From Parvibaculaceae bacterium (GTDB taxonomy: Bacteria; Pseudomonadota; Alphaproteobacteria; Parvibaculales; Parvibaculaceae), in the NCBI GenBank assembly GCA_028283765.1, contig JAPWJY010000008.1:806001-870000 (forward strand): a stretch of DNA of 64,000 bases, written 5' to 3'. The notes below the pieces were generated by a model that ran no database searches, was not told the DNA's origin, and saw only the letters and a program-made list of their open reading frames with translations. Every line of letters begins with the position of its first letter. Position 1 is the first letter of the stretch. Shown one piece after another: positions 45,964-55,173 of the stretch. Position numbers and translations under genes: made by a program.

Positions 45964-46311
45964 CGTTAATCATATCAATTTTCTTCCCAAAAAGGTACTT
46001 GAAAGTAATATTACTTAAAACTATGTTCCCCGAGCCTGTTCACGGTTGCCGCGATTCCCCGGCTCTCCGGAGAGTCCGCCTGGCGGCCTGAAGACTGGTG
46101 TCGGCCTGCGCCATACCCTCCCCCCCCCTGGCGCGGGCCGACAGCGTTCTGTCGTAGAAGTAAGACAACAGGGCGAGCTTTAGGCTATTATCGTGTAGGC
46201 TGCGGTGTAAAATAGCGCCGAACTGATACAACACCCTGCGTCTTTACCGTAGGGAAGAGTGATCTATCCCGCCGGTTCTTCGGTGTTTCGTCTTAAAATG
46301 CAGGGGCTCGC
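45964..46311. promoter_or_regulatory. divergent control region of the TetR gene and efflux operon
   Basis: A 348-base region with no supported gene. It is AT-rich near the TetR gene and contains an AAGTAATATTACTT palindrome, a CTCTCCGGAGAG palindrome (46063-46074), a run of nine C at about 46121-46131, and a TTAGGCTATTATCGTG stretch at 46182-46197 that could hold the efflux promoter. Confidence 0.55.
46003..46016. promoter_or_regulatory. 14-bp perfect palindrome, candidate TetR operator
   Basis: AAGTAATATTACTT is fully symmetrical and lies 40 bases upstream of the TetR gene start. An adjacent GGTACTT (45994-46000) could extend it as a further half-site. Confidence 0.5.
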
Positions 46312-47526
46312 ATGCTCTCTTCTACTGTCACCTCCCCGGCCCGCCCTTCTCGCCGGACGGCAGGCTTTTCCCTTGTCGCCGCTGTCCTCGTTTCCGTTTC
46401 CGGGCTTCTCGCCGGTTGTGGCGACAAAAAGGATGAGTCGCAGCAGCAAGACACGCCAGCCGTCGGCTTTGTGACGATGGCGCCCGAAAGCGTCACCTTC
46501 ACCACGGACCTGCCGGGCCGGATTTCCTCGCTTCGCGTCGCCGATGTGCGGGCGCGGGTGGATGGCATCATCCTGCGGCGCGCCTTCGAGGAAGGCAGCG
46601 AGGTCAAGGCGGGGCAGTTGCTCTTCAAGATCGACCCGGCGCCCTATCAGGCGGCGCTGGACAGTGCGAAGGCCACGCTTGCCCGGGCAGAAGCGAACCA
46701 GCAATCGGCCAGCCTTCTTGCCAAGCGGTACAAATCCCTGGTCGCGATCCATGCCGTCAGCCAGCAGAACTATGACGATGCGCTCGCCGCCGAGCAGCAG
46801 AATCTGGCGGATGTGGCGTCGGGCAAGGCTGCCGTCGAAACCGCCCAGATCAATCTGGGCTATACGGATGTGATTTCCCCCATTTCCGGCCGTATCGGCA
46901 GGGCGCAGGTAACTGAAGGCGCCTATGTGCAGCAGGGCAGCGCCACTCTCCTTGCCACTGTGCAGCAGATCGATCCTGTCTATGTGGACGTGACCCAGTC
47001 GACGACCGACCTGCTGCGTCTGCGCCGTGAATTCGAGAGCGGCCAGTTGCAGAAGGCCGGCGACAACGCCGCCGTCGTTTCGCTCACCCTGGAGGACGGA
47101 CGGGAATATTCCCAGAAGGGAAAGCTCGAATTCTCCGACATCACCGTGGATGAAGGTACGGGTTCGATCACGGTTCGCGCCGTTTTCCCCAATCCCGATC
47201 GCGTACTCCTGCCGGGCATGTTCGTCCATGGCACGCTGGACGAGGGCGTGAAAGACGGTGCTTTGATGGTGCCGCAGGAAGGCGTGACGCGCGATCCGAA
47301 GGGCAATGCGACAGTTCTGTTGATCGATGCGGATAACAAGATTGTTCAGCAGTCGATCAAGGCGGATCGGATCGTGGGAGACAAGTGGCTTGTGAGTGAT
47401 GGGCTCAAGGCGGGCGACAAGGTCGTCGTGCAGGGCTTGCAAAAGGTTCGTCCGGGCGAAGTGGTAAAGCCCGAGGAAGCCAATCTGGAGGGTAACACCG
47501 AAGGGTTCGGTATTCAGGCCAAGTGA
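46312..47526 (+). CDS. RND efflux periplasmic adaptor (AcrA/MexA family)
   Basis: A 404-residue membrane-fusion protein. Lipobox LLAGC gives lipidated Cys36. The lipoyl half DVRARVDGIILRRAFEEGSEVKAGQLLFKIDP (about 76-107) is followed by a coiled-coil hairpin (LARAEANQQSASLLAKRYKSL, QQNYDDALAAEQQNLADV), the second lipoyl half, and beta-barrel with ISGRIGRAQVTEGAYV and FVHGTLDEG. It links the inner-membrane pump to the outer-membrane channel. It is the first gene of a three-gene efflux operon. Confidence 0.92.
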   Translation: MLSSTVTSPARPSRRTAGFSLVAAVLVSVSGLLAGCGDKKDESQQQDTPAVGFVTMAPESVTFTTDLPGRISSLRVADVRARVDGIILRRAFEEGSEVKAGQLLFKIDPAPYQAALDSAKATLARAEANQQSASLLAKRYKSLVAIHAVSQQNYDDALAAEQQNLADVASGKAAVETAQINLGYTDVISPISGRIGRAQVTEGAYVQQGSATLLATVQQIDPVYVDVTQSTTDLLRLRREFESGQLQKAGDNAAVVSLTLEDGREYSQKGKLEFSDITVDEGTGSITVRAVFPNPDRVLLPGMFVHGTLDEGVKDGALMVPQEGVTRDPKGNATVLLIDADNKIVQQSIKADRIVGDKWLVSDGLKAGDKVVVQGLQKVRPGEVVKPEEANLEGNTEGFGIQAK

Positions 47527-47580
47527 ACCTGTCCGAATACGCAATGCTTCAACGGTCTCCTGTTAAAGAAAGCCAGTGTC

Positions 47581-50500
47581 ATGGCAAATTTCTTCATTGA
47601 TCGCCCGATCTTCGCCTGGGTTATCGCTATCGTTCTCATGCTTGCCGGCGGGCTGTCGATCATGTCGCTGCCCATCGCGCAATATCCGCCGGTCGCGCCG
47701 CCGTCCGTCCAGATCACGGTGACCTATCCCGGTGCCTCGGCGAAAACGGTCGAGGATACGGTGACCCAGGTCATCGAGCAGAAGATGAACGGCATCGATC
47801 ATCTGGAATACATGTCGTCGACGAGTGACGACACCGGTATCGCCAGCATCGTGCTGACCTTCGCGGCGGGCACGAACCCCGACATCGCCCAGGTGCAGGT
47901 GCAGAACAAGCTGCAACTCGCGACGCCGCTGCTGCCGCAGGAAGTGCAGGCGCAGGGTGTGAAGGTTGCCAAGGCCGCGCGTAACTTCCTGATGGTTGCG
48001 GGCTTCGTTTCCGCGGACGGCAGCATGTCGCGGACGGACCTGACCGACTATGTGGCCTCGAACATCCAGGACCCCATCAGCCGTACGAACGGTGTGGGCG
48101 ACATTACGCTGTTCGGCGCCCAGTATGCCATGCGTATCTGGATGGACCCGGCCAAGCTCAACAGCTTCAATCTGGCGCCGCCGGATGTCATCAGCGCCAT
48201 TCAGGCCCAGAACGTGCAGGTCTCGGCGGGACAGCTCGGCGGCACGCCCGCTGTGCCCGGCCAGAAACTGTCTGCCACCATCATTGCGCTGACGCGCCTT
48301 CAGACGCCCGAGCAGTTCAAGAACATCCTGTTGAAGGTCAATCCGGACGGTTCGCAGGTTCGCCTGCGCGACGTCGCCAGAGTTGAACTCGGCGGTGAAA
48401 GCTACACGTCCGACGCTTATTACAACGGCAAGCCGGCCGCCGGTCTGGGTATCAACCTTGCCACCGGCGCCAATGCCTTGCAGACGTCGGACGCCGTGCG
48501 CGCCCAGATCGCCGCCCTTGCGCCCTATTTCCCGAAGGGGTTCCAGGTCGTTTACCCCTATGACACGACGCCGTTCGTGAAGCTGTCGATTGAAGACGTG
48601 GTGAAGACCCTGATCGAGGGCATCATTCTCGTCTTCCTCGTCATGTATCTTTTCCTGCAGAACATCCGGGCGACGATCATTCCGACAATCGCGGTGCCCG
48701 TCGTTCTGCTGGGAACCTTTGCGATCCTCTATCTGGCCGGATTTTCGATCAACACGCTCTCCATGTTCGGCATGGTGCTGGCTATCGGTCTGCTCGTGGA
48801 CGACGCCATCGTGGTGGTGGAAAACGTCGAGCGCATCATGACGGAGGAGCATCTGTCCCCGCGGGATGCGACCCGAAAGGCCATGGGCCAGATCTCCGGC
48901 GCTCTTATCGGTGTTGCGCTGGTGCTGTCGGCGGTGTTCGTGCCCATGGCGTTCTCAGGCGGGTCCGTGGGCGCGATCTATCGCCAGTTCTCCCTCACCA
49001 TCGTCTCGGCCATGACGCTGTCGGTGCTGGTTGCCCTTATCCTGACGCCCGCCCTTTGCGCCACCTTGCTGAAACCGCATACCGGAGGGGAAGGGCATCA
49101 TGGCTTCCTCAGCGGGTTCTTCAACTGGTTCAACCGTACTTTCGACTCGAGCAGCCATAAATATTCCAACACCGTGTCGCGGATGCTGGGCAAGGCTGGC
49201 CGCTATCTTGTCATCTATGCCGTGATCGTTGTTGCCACCGGATTCCTTTTTGTGCGTCTGCCTTCCTCGTTCCTGCCCAACGAGGACATGGGCATTCTTT
49301 ACGCGCAGGTCCAGTTGCCCGCCGGCGCTTCGCAGGCGCGGACGCTGACCGTTCTGAAAGACGTCAAGGAATATCTGCTGACGAAGGAAACGGACACGGT
49401 CGACTCGGTTTTCACGATCGCCGGCTTCAACTTCGCGGGCCGCGGACAAAATTCAGGTCTGGCCTTTATCCGGTTCAAGGATTGGTCGGTGCGTCCGCAC
49501 AGCAATCAAAGTTCGGCCTCGGTGGTTGACCGGTTTACAGCGTATTTTGCCAACAGCAAGGATGCGATGTTCTTCGCGATCAATCCGCCGCCCATTCAGG
49601 AACTGGGCACGGCCAGCGGCTTTGACCTTGAGTTGCAGGACCGTGGCGCGCTGGGACATGAAAAGCTGATGGCGGCGCGCAACCAGCTTCTTGGAATGGC
49701 CATGAAGAATCCGGTCATTGCGCAGGTTCGTCCCAACGGGCTTGACGATATGCCCCAGTACAAGATCGAGATCGACCAGGAAAAGGCCAGTGCGCTGGGC
49801 GTGTCGCTGACGGACATCAGCACGACTCTTTCGTCGGCCTGGGGCTCGGACTATGTCAACGACTTCATCGACCGCGGCCGTGTGAAGAAGGTCTATATCC
49901 AGGGGGATGCAGCCTCCCGCATGACGCCGGACGATTTCAATAAATGGTACGTGCGGAATGCCGCCGGCAACATGGTGCCGTTCTCGGCCTTCTCCACGGG
50001 TCACTGGACATATGGATCGCCGAAGCTCGAACGTTATAACGGCATCTCGGCGGTTGAAATTCAGGGACAGGCCGCACCGGGCAGAAGCACGGGTGAGGCG
50101 ATGTCTGCCATGGAGGAAATGATCAAGCAGCTGCCTCAGGGCATCGGCTATGAATGGACGGGTCTCTCGTTCGAGGAGCGGATGTCGGGTTCGCAAGCTC
50201 CCGCCCTTTATGCCTTGTCGGTTCTGATTGTGTTCCTCTGCCTTGCTGCCCTCTATGAGAGCTGGTCGATCCCGTTCTCGGTCATTCTGGTCGTGCCGCT
50301 CGGTATTTTCGGCACGCTGCTTGCGACCTCGGCGCGGGGCCTGTCGAATGACGTCTACTTCCAGGTGGGTCTGCTGACGACCGTGGGGCTTGCCGCCAAG
50401 AACGCCATTCTGATCGTGGAGTTTGCAAGGGATCTGCAGGCGCAGGGCAAAGGCCTTGTCGAGGCCACGCTCGAAGCCGTCCATCTGCGTCTCCGGCCTA

Positions 50501-50742
50501 TTCTGATGACGTCCATGGCCTTCATCCTTGGCGTGTTGCCTCTGGCCATCAGTTCCGGTGCAGGTTCGGCAAGCCAGCACGCCATCGGTACCGGCGTGAT
50601 CGGCGGCATGTTGTCGGCGACCTTCCTTGCGATCTTCTTCGTGCCGATCTTCTTTGTGGTCGTGCGGCGGACCTTCTCACGGGACAAGGCGGATGATGAT
50701 GGCACGACGCCTCCGGCTACCACCGTCGAGGGAGGGCACTGA
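47581..50742 (+). CDS. RND multidrug efflux permease, HAE1 family (AcrB/MexB-like)
   Basis: A 1053-residue proton-driven inner-membrane pump. It begins with [18 protein letters not shown]. The proton-relay aspartates lie in the fourth helix, [20 protein letters not shown] (about 401-420). The large periplasmic loops include [21 protein letters not shown], and the second half repeats the membrane set ([35 protein letters not shown]). The hydrophobic amphiphile exporter type is clear; drug specificity is not. The adaptor lies 54 bases upstream and the outer-membrane gene 1 base downstream. Confidence 0.94.
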   Translation: MANFFIDRPIFAWVIAIVLMLAGGLSIMSLPIAQYPPVAPPSVQITVTYPGASAKTVEDTVTQVIEQKMNGIDHLEYMSSTSDDTGIASIVLTFAAGTNPDIAQVQVQNKLQLATPLLPQEVQAQGVKVAKAARNFLMVAGFVSADGSMSRTDLTDYVASNIQDPISRTNGVGDITLFGAQYAMRIWMDPAKLNSFNLAPPDVISAIQAQNVQVSAGQLGGTPAVPGQKLSATIIALTRLQTPEQFKNILLKVNPDGSQVRLRDVARVELGGESYTSDAYYNGKPAAGLGINLATGANALQTSDAVRAQIAALAPYFPKGFQVVYPYDTTPFVKLSIEDVVKTLIEGIILVFLVMYLFLQNIRATIIPTIAVPVVLLGTFAILYLAGFSINTLSMFGMVLAIGLLVDDAIVVVENVERIMTEEHLSPRDATRKAMGQISGALIGVALVLSAVFVPMAFSGGSVGAIYRQFSLTIVSAMTLSVLVALILTPALCATLLKPHTGGEGHHGFLSGFFNWFNRTFDSSSHKYSNTVSRMLGKAGRYLVIYAVIVVATGFLFVRLPSSFLPNEDMGILYAQVQLPAGASQARTLTVLKDVKEYLLTKETDTVDSVFTIAGFNFAGRGQNSGLAFIRFKDWSVRPHSNQSSASVVDRFTAYFANSKDAMFFAINPPPIQELGTASGFDLELQDRGALGHEKLMAARNQLLGMAMKNPVIAQVRPNGLDDMPQYKIEIDQEKASALGVSLTDISTTLSSAWGSDYVNDFIDRGRVKKVYIQGDAASRMTPDDFNKWYVRNAAGNMVPFSAFSTGHWTYGSPKLERYNGISAVEIQGQAAPGRSTGEAMSAMEEMIKQLPQGIGYEWTGLSFEERMSGSQAPALYALSVLIVFLCLAALYESWSIPFSVILVVPLGIFGTLLATSARGLSNDVYFQVGLLTTVGLAAKNAILIVEFARDLQAQGKGLVEATLEAVHLRLRPILMTSMAFILGVLPLAISSGAGSASQHAIGTGVIGGMLSATFLAIFFVPIFFVVVRRTFSRDKADDDGTTPPATTVEGGH

Positions 50743-50743
50743 C

Positions 50744-52234
50744 ATGACGAAGCTCACGGTTCCTCTCTCGCTCGCCGCCGTTCTGCTGACCGCGGGTTGC
50801 ACCCTGATACCCGATTATCTGCGGCCTGAGGCGCCCGTCGCCGCGGCATGGCCCACGGGTCCCGCCTATCAGGCGGACGCCGCGGGCGCGGACAAGAACG
50901 CCAGCCAGCCTGCCGCCATCGAGATCGGCTGGCGCAATTTCTTTACCGATCCCGACTTGCAGAAGTTGATCGGGCTGTCGCTCTCCAACAACCGCGATCT
51001 CCGGGTGGCCGTGCTCAACATCGAGCAGGCCCGCGCGCAATATCAGGTCCAGCGCGCGGATCTGCTGCCGAAGATCAACGGTGTCGCGGACGGCACGCGC
51101 CAGCGCCTGCCCGCCGATCTGAGCCAGACCGGCAGGTCGGGCATCTCCAGCGATTACTCCGTCGGTCTTGGCGTCACGGCGTTCGAACTTGATTTCTTCG
51201 GCCGCGTCCGCAGCCTCAAGGAAGAGGCATTGAACCAGTATCTGGCGACCGGCGAAGCCCGCCGCAGCGCCCAGATATCTCTGGTTGCCGAGGTGGCGGA
51301 TGGCTATCTCACGCTGCTGTCCGATCGCGACCAGCTTGCGCTTGCGCAGAGCACGCTCAAGAGCCAGCAGGATTACTACCAGTTGATCACGGCGCGCTAT
51401 AATGGCGGCGTGGCGTCGGAACTCGACCTGAGGCAGGCGGAAACGCAGGTCAACACAGCCGAAGTCAATGTCGCCCAGTTCTCCCGTCTGGTGGCGCTGG
51501 ACCTGAATGCGCTGACGCTTCTGGTGGGCGGTCCGCTGCCTGAAAATGTTGTGAAAGCCGATTCGACGAAGGTGGCGCTCACGGACCAGAACTTCCTTGA
51601 AGATCTGCCCGCCGGTCTGCCGTCCGATCTGCTGACGCGGCGGCCCGATGTGGTCGAGGCCGAATATCAGCTCAAGGCCGCCAACGCCAATATCGGCGCG
51701 GCGCGCGCCGCCTTCTTCCCCAGCATCACGCTGACGGGGAATATCGGCACGGCCAGTTCCCAGCTTTCCGGCCTCTTCGATGGCGGTTCGGGCGCCTGGT
51801 CGTTCGCGCCGCAGCTCAACCTGCCGATCTTCGATACCGGCAGCAACATCGCCAACCTCGATCTCGCCAAGGTTCAGAAGAACATCCAGATCGCGCAATA
51901 TGAAAAGACCATTCAGACGGCCTTCCGGGAAGTGTCCGACGGTCTTGCCTCGCGCGGCACGCTCAGCAGCCAGCTTGCCTCGCAGCAGTCGCTCGTGAAC
52001 GCCGACCAGCGCTCCTATGATCTTGCGCAGGCCCGCTATGATGCGGGCGTCGAGGATTATCTGGTCGTGCTCACCTCGCAGCAGCAGCTTTTCCAGGCCC
52101 AGCAGAATCTGATCAGTACACGGCTGCTGCGGCTGTCCAATCTGGTCGATCTCTACAAGTCGCTTGGCGGCGGCTGGGTCGAGAAAACCGGCGACAAGCC
52201 CGCTCCGGCCGATGTCGATCCGCCGGCATGGTGA
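50744..52234 (+). CDS. outer-membrane efflux lipoprotein (OprM/NodT family)
   Basis: A 496-residue TolC-like channel with lipobox LLTAGC (lipidated Cys19). It has the two repeated alpha-helical/beta parts: WRNFFTDPDLQKLIGLSLSNNRDLRVAVLNIEQARAQY at the start, RRPDVVEAEYQLKAANANIGAARAAFFPSITLTG in the middle, and YDLAQARYDAGVEDYLVVLTSQQQLFQAQQNL near the end. The start follows directly after the RND stop. It completes the tripartite pump. Confidence 0.93.
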   Translation: MTKLTVPLSLAAVLLTAGCTLIPDYLRPEAPVAAAWPTGPAYQADAAGADKNASQPAAIEIGWRNFFTDPDLQKLIGLSLSNNRDLRVAVLNIEQARAQYQVQRADLLPKINGVADGTRQRLPADLSQTGRSGISSDYSVGLGVTAFELDFFGRVRSLKEEALNQYLATGEARRSAQISLVAEVADGYLTLLSDRDQLALAQSTLKSQQDYYQLITARYNGGVASELDLRQAETQVNTAEVNVAQFSRLVALDLNALTLLVGGPLPENVVKADSTKVALTDQNFLEDLPAGLPSDLLTRRPDVVEAEYQLKAANANIGAARAAFFPSITLTGNIGTASSQLSGLFDGGSGAWSFAPQLNLPIFDTGSNIANLDLAKVQKNIQIAQYEKTIQTAFREVSDGLASRGTLSSQLASQQSLVNADQRSYDLAQARYDAGVEDYLVVLTSQQQLFQAQQNLISTRLLRLSNLVDLYKSLGGGWVEKTGDKPAPADVDPPAW

Positions 52235-52242
52235 TGCCGGCG
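52221..52242 (+). terminator. 22-bp hairpin overlapping the efflux operon stop codon
   Basis: A perfect 9-bp stem CGCCGGCAT / ATGCCGGCG with loop GGTG; the TGA stop of the outer-membrane gene lies in it. No T run follows, so termination would be inefficient or factor-dependent. It may instead protect the 3' end. Confidence 0.45.
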
Positions 52243-52259
52243 TGACAGCCACGTGTTCT

Positions 52260-52314
52260 GGCGTGAAAATTGCGTGCGTGCTTACATAAGTCACGACATT
52301 GGAATTTTCACGCC
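52260..52314 (+). promoter_or_regulatory. perfect 12-bp inverted repeat ending at a start codon
   Basis: GGCGTGAAAATT (52260-52271) and AATTTTCACGCC (52303-52314) are exact inverted copies separated by 31 bases. The second arm touches the ATG at 52315. No clear ribosome site lies outside the arms. In RNA the stem would hide the start region; in DNA the arms could be paired operator half-sites. Confidence 0.6.
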
Positions 52315-53097
52315 ATGAGCTATCCAGTTGCCGAACAATGGTATCTCCGTCAGGAGCATCCAGATGGGATCACGAGATTCTGGGAGCCCCATGTCCATCC
52401 GCTTGAGCAGGCGAATTTCTGGCATGTGCGGGGCCGCGACCGCGACCTGCTGATCGACAGCGGCATGGGCATCGTGCCGTTGCGCTCAAGCTTCCCCGAT
52501 CTGTTCGAGGGGCGCGAAACCATCGCGCTCGCCACCCACACCCATATCGATCATATCGGCGCGGTGCATGAATTTGAGCACCGCTGGGTGCATCCCGCCG
52601 AAGCGCACCATATGGAAAGCCCGTCAGGGCTCGTTTCGATCGTCGCCTCCGACATCGATCCCGAACTCTGCCGCCTGTTCGTCGAGGCGGGCTATCCGCC
52701 GTTCGATGAACTGCTGGTCGATGCCTTCCCCTATGAAGGGTTCGATCCGCGCAGCTACCGGCTTCTCGGCGCGCCGCCCACCCGTCTCGTCACCGAGGAA
52801 GATGTGATCGACCTCGGCGACCGTCAGTTCACGCTGCTTCATCTGCCGGGCCATTCGCCGGGCAGCCTCGGGGTCTGGGAGGAGGCGACCGGCACGCTCT
52901 TCACCGGCGATGTGGTCTATGACGGGCCGCTCGTCTATGAGGGGCCGGGCATGGATCTCGACGTCTATGCCGCAACCCTGCGCGAGTTGCGGGACATGCC
53001 GGTCAGCATCATTCATGCAGGCCATGATCCGAGCTTTGGCCCGGCGCGTCTGGGCGAGATCGTCGACCGTTATCTGGCCTTGTGGGGCAGGGCCTGA
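52315..53097 (+). CDS. metallo-beta-lactamase-fold hydrolase
   Basis: A 260-residue MBL-fold protein. The metal motif is THTHIDHIGAVHEFEH (HxHxDH, about residues 76-81), with HLPGHSPGSLGVWE for the next histidine, LFTGDVVYDG for the bridging aspartate, and IIHAGHDPSFG for the last histidine. All metal ligands look intact. The sequence resembles glyoxalase II-like or lactonase-like hydrolases, and the substrate is unknown. The frame is open back to 52270 (TTG), but MSYPVAEQWYLRQ is a more natural start. A large inverted repeat directly precedes the ATG. Confidence 0.85.
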   Translation: MSYPVAEQWYLRQEHPDGITRFWEPHVHPLEQANFWHVRGRDRDLLIDSGMGIVPLRSSFPDLFEGRETIALATHTHIDHIGAVHEFEHRWVHPAEAHHMESPSGLVSIVASDIDPELCRLFVEAGYPPFDELLVDAFPYEGFDPRSYRLLGAPPTRLVTEEDVIDLGDRQFTLLHLPGHSPGSLGVWEEATGTLFTGDVVYDGPLVYEGPGMDLDVYAATLRELRDMPVSIIHAGHDPSFGPARLGEIVDRYLALWGRA

Positions 53098-53119
53098 AGA
53101 GGCTTTTTCCCAAATAAAA

Positions 53120-53144
53120 GCCCTCTCCCCGGCGGGGAGAGGGC
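53120..53144 (-). terminator. terminator of the isochorismatase-fold gene
   Basis: A perfect 11-bp stem GCCCTCTCCCC / GGGGAGAGGGC with a 3-base loop. On the minus strand it is followed by TTTTATTT, a typical U tract, 18 bases after the minus-strand gene's stop. It may also end the plus-strand hydrolase transcript. Confidence 0.85.
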
Positions 53145-53162
53145 GTCTTGAGGCTTATGAGA

Positions 53163-53813
53163 TCAGGAGGCCAGCGCCAGCTTGTCGCGGGCCGCGGCGA
53201 AGGCGCGGAAGCCCTCGACGATTTCGGCTGATTGCCGCCGCGCGCCGCTTTGCAGATATTCCATGGCGTTGAGCGAGGCGTCATGGGCCGGGCGGCTGGA
53301 GCCGCCGACGCAATCCTCGACAACCCGGCAGAAATAATCGTTCTGGTGGCTGTCCACGAAGGTGTAGTGCACGCACACGTCCGTCAGTCCGCCCACCAGC
53401 ACCAGCGTCTGCGCCTTCAGGCCCTTGAGCAGGATTTCAAGATCGGTGCCGAAGAAGGCCGAGTAGCGGCGCTTGGCGATGACGTAATCGTCGGGCCGCA
53501 GGCCCAGCTCCTCTTCCGCCACCGGCGTGCCCTCGTCGTCCTCAAGGCAATGAATGTCCTCGACGCCGTCGAGTTCGCGGCCGAAATCCACCAGCGTGCG
53601 CCGGTGCACTTCCGCGATGAAGATGATCGGAATGTCCGCCTCGCGCGCGGCGTCGACCACCACGCGCGCCTGCTCCATGCGGGCGGAATAGCCTTCCATC
53701 AGCGGGATCGGCTGGGGTGCGTTCTTGAAGAACGAGCCTTTCTGGATGTCGACGACGATCAGCACGGGCTGGCCCTCGATCATCGCGCGCCGCTGTCTTT
53801 TTATCTCTGTCAT
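53163..53813 (-). CDS. isochorismatase-fold cysteine hydrolase
   Basis: A 216-residue isochorismatase superfamily hydrolase. The catalytic triad is recognisable: Asp in VLIVVDIQKGSF (about residue 22), Lys in YVIAKRRYSAFFGTDLE, and Cys in LVGGLTDVCVHYTFVD (about 150). Relatives hydrolyse C-N bonds, as in N-carbamoylsarcosine amidase, biuret hydrolase, ureidoacrylate hydrolase or nicotinamidase. It is 11 bases downstream of the IPNS-type dioxygenase and opposite the ABC importer, suggesting a role in breaking down the imported nitrogen compound. The substrate is unknown. Confidence 0.85.
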   Translation of the reverse strand: MTEIKRQRRAMIEGQPVLIVVDIQKGSFFKNAPQPIPLMEGYSARMEQARVVVDAAREADIPIIFIAEVHRRTLVDFGRELDGVEDIHCLEDDEGTPVAEEELGLRPDDYVIAKRRYSAFFGTDLEILLKGLKAQTLVLVGGLTDVCVHYTFVDSHQNDYFCRVVEDCVGGSSRPAHDASLNAMEYLQSGARRQSAEIVEGFRAFAAARDKLALAS

Positions 53814-53824
53814 GATCTCAACTC

Positions 53825-55009
53825 CTATACGGGGGATTCGTTGATGGCCTTGCGCTTGAACGGATTTTCCTGATGCAGGGGAAAATCCACCTTGAGTTCG
53901 CCGGTCAGGATTTTTTTGCGCAGGTGCTTGGTATCGAGGATGCTGAAGCAGGCGAGGTGGTCGCCCGCCACGATGCGCGTGTAGCCGGAAGGCCGCTCCG
54001 GGGTCACGAACCGGGGCAGGGGCTCGACCACCGTGTGGTAATCGACGGCGAAGAACAGCGGCAGCGAATAGCGTTCGACGCCGGTGTTGACCACGCGGTG
54101 CTGGGTCGCCTTGAACAGGCCGTTGGTCCAGCCCTCCACCAGATCGCCGATATTGACGATGAAGCAGCCCGGCAGGGGCGGCGCTTCCACCCATTCGTCC
54201 GCCGAGTTCATCACCTGCAGGCCGGGGCCGCTGGTGTTGAGGATGGTGAAGCATTCAAAGTCCGAATGCGCGCCGATGCCCAGATTCTGGCGGTCCATGG
54301 GCCTGTCGTTCGGCGGATAGTGCAGCAGGCGCAATTGCGAACTGGGCTTGGTCGCCTTTTCCAGAAAGAACGTCTCGGGCAGGCCGAGCGCCATGGCGAA
54401 GGCGCGGAAGAGCTGGTTGCCGACATTCATCACGGCTTTGTAATAGCTCTGCACATCCTCGCGGAAGCCGGGCAGCCAGTCCGGCCACTGGTTGGGCACC
54501 AGCATCAGATTGCCCGCCAGATAGTCCGGGTCGTCGTCGGCGATCTCGATGGAACTGTCGAAGGCCTGATGCAGGCGCGGATGGCCCAGATGGTCGTCCT
54601 TCGGGTCTTCGGGCGCGGGCGACAGCCGGTAAAGCTCCGGGTCCGGGTCTTCATAATCCAGCGTGCTCGGCAGCCATCCGCGGTTGCCCTGCGAGTTGCG
54701 CACATGCACGCGCTCGCGCAGTTCGACGGGCGAATGGTGGAAGGCGGCGGATTGCGCATAGGCCTTGTCGATCAGCGCCTGGGGCACGCCATGGTTGCTG
54801 ATATAGAAGAAGCCGACATCCTCGCAGGCCCTGCCTATTTCCTGGGCGACTGCCTGGCGTGCGGCCTCGTCGGTGCCGGACAGCGCGCCAATGTCGATGA
54901 CCGGAATGGCGGTGAAGGGCATTTTTGCGGCGCCCATGGCGCCGGATGTTTTTTCACCGGAGTTTGTTGCGCCGGCGCTCGCCGGCGGGGTTTGTGGCAG
55001 CGTGATCAT
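53825..55009 (-). CDS. isopenicillin N synthase family 2OG/Fe(II) dioxygenase
   Basis: 394 residues. The N-terminal DIOX_N part is IPVIDIGALSG, GRACEDVGFFYISNHGVP. The oxygenase core has GIGAHSDFECFTIL (HxD iron ligands, about residues 245-247), LQVMNSADEWVEAPPLPGCFIVNIGDLVEGWTNGLFKATQHRVVN with the distal histidine, and RYSLPLFFAVDY with the 2-oxoglutarate-binding arginine/serine. The first ~30 residues are Pro/Ser/Ala-rich and lie outside the fold, so a start at an internal methionine (MPFTAIPVIDIG) is possible. It is divergent from the importer genes across a 16-bp palindrome. Confidence 0.87.
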   Translation of the reverse strand: MITLPQTPPASAGATNSGEKTSGAMGAAKMPFTAIPVIDIGALSGTDEAARQAVAQEIGRACEDVGFFYISNHGVPQALIDKAYAQSAAFHHSPVELRERVHVRNSQGNRGWLPSTLDYEDPDPELYRLSPAPEDPKDDHLGHPRLHQAFDSSIEIADDDPDYLAGNLMLVPNQWPDWLPGFREDVQSYYKAVMNVGNQLFRAFAMALGLPETFFLEKATKPSSQLRLLHYPPNDRPMDRQNLGIGAHSDFECFTILNTSGPGLQVMNSADEWVEAPPLPGCFIVNIGDLVEGWTNGLFKATQHRVVNTGVERYSLPLFFAVDYHTVVEPLPRFVTPERPSGYTRIVAGDHLACFSILDTKHLRKKILTGELKVDFPLHQENPFKRKAINESPV

Positions 55010-55117
55010 CTCGCATGAGTCCTCACTTTATGGACGCCCGCCACTTCGCAGTCGAATCGGTAACGCCCACGGCAATTTTGAATGCAAGCCACATACCACT
55101 CCCGCCGTCTGGCCCCT

Positions 55118-55133
55118 CGATTGCATACAATCG
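55118..55133. promoter_or_regulatory. 16-bp palindrome, candidate GntR operator
   Basis: CGATTGCATACAATCG is symmetrical at 14 of 16 positions, with the TTG..ATACAA pattern seen in FadR-subfamily operators. It lies between the divergent dioxygenase and importer genes, and the cluster ends with a FadR-type GntR regulator gene. Confidence 0.6.
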
Positions 55134-55173
55134 GGTATCCGGGATTGCGGGCAATTATGCATGGAGTGTGCAG

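Noticed and set aside
46121-46131. Run of nine C in the efflux control region as a phase-variable tract
   Set aside because: It may vary in length, but it is not placed in a coding region or clear promoter spacer, so there is no support beyond the run itself.
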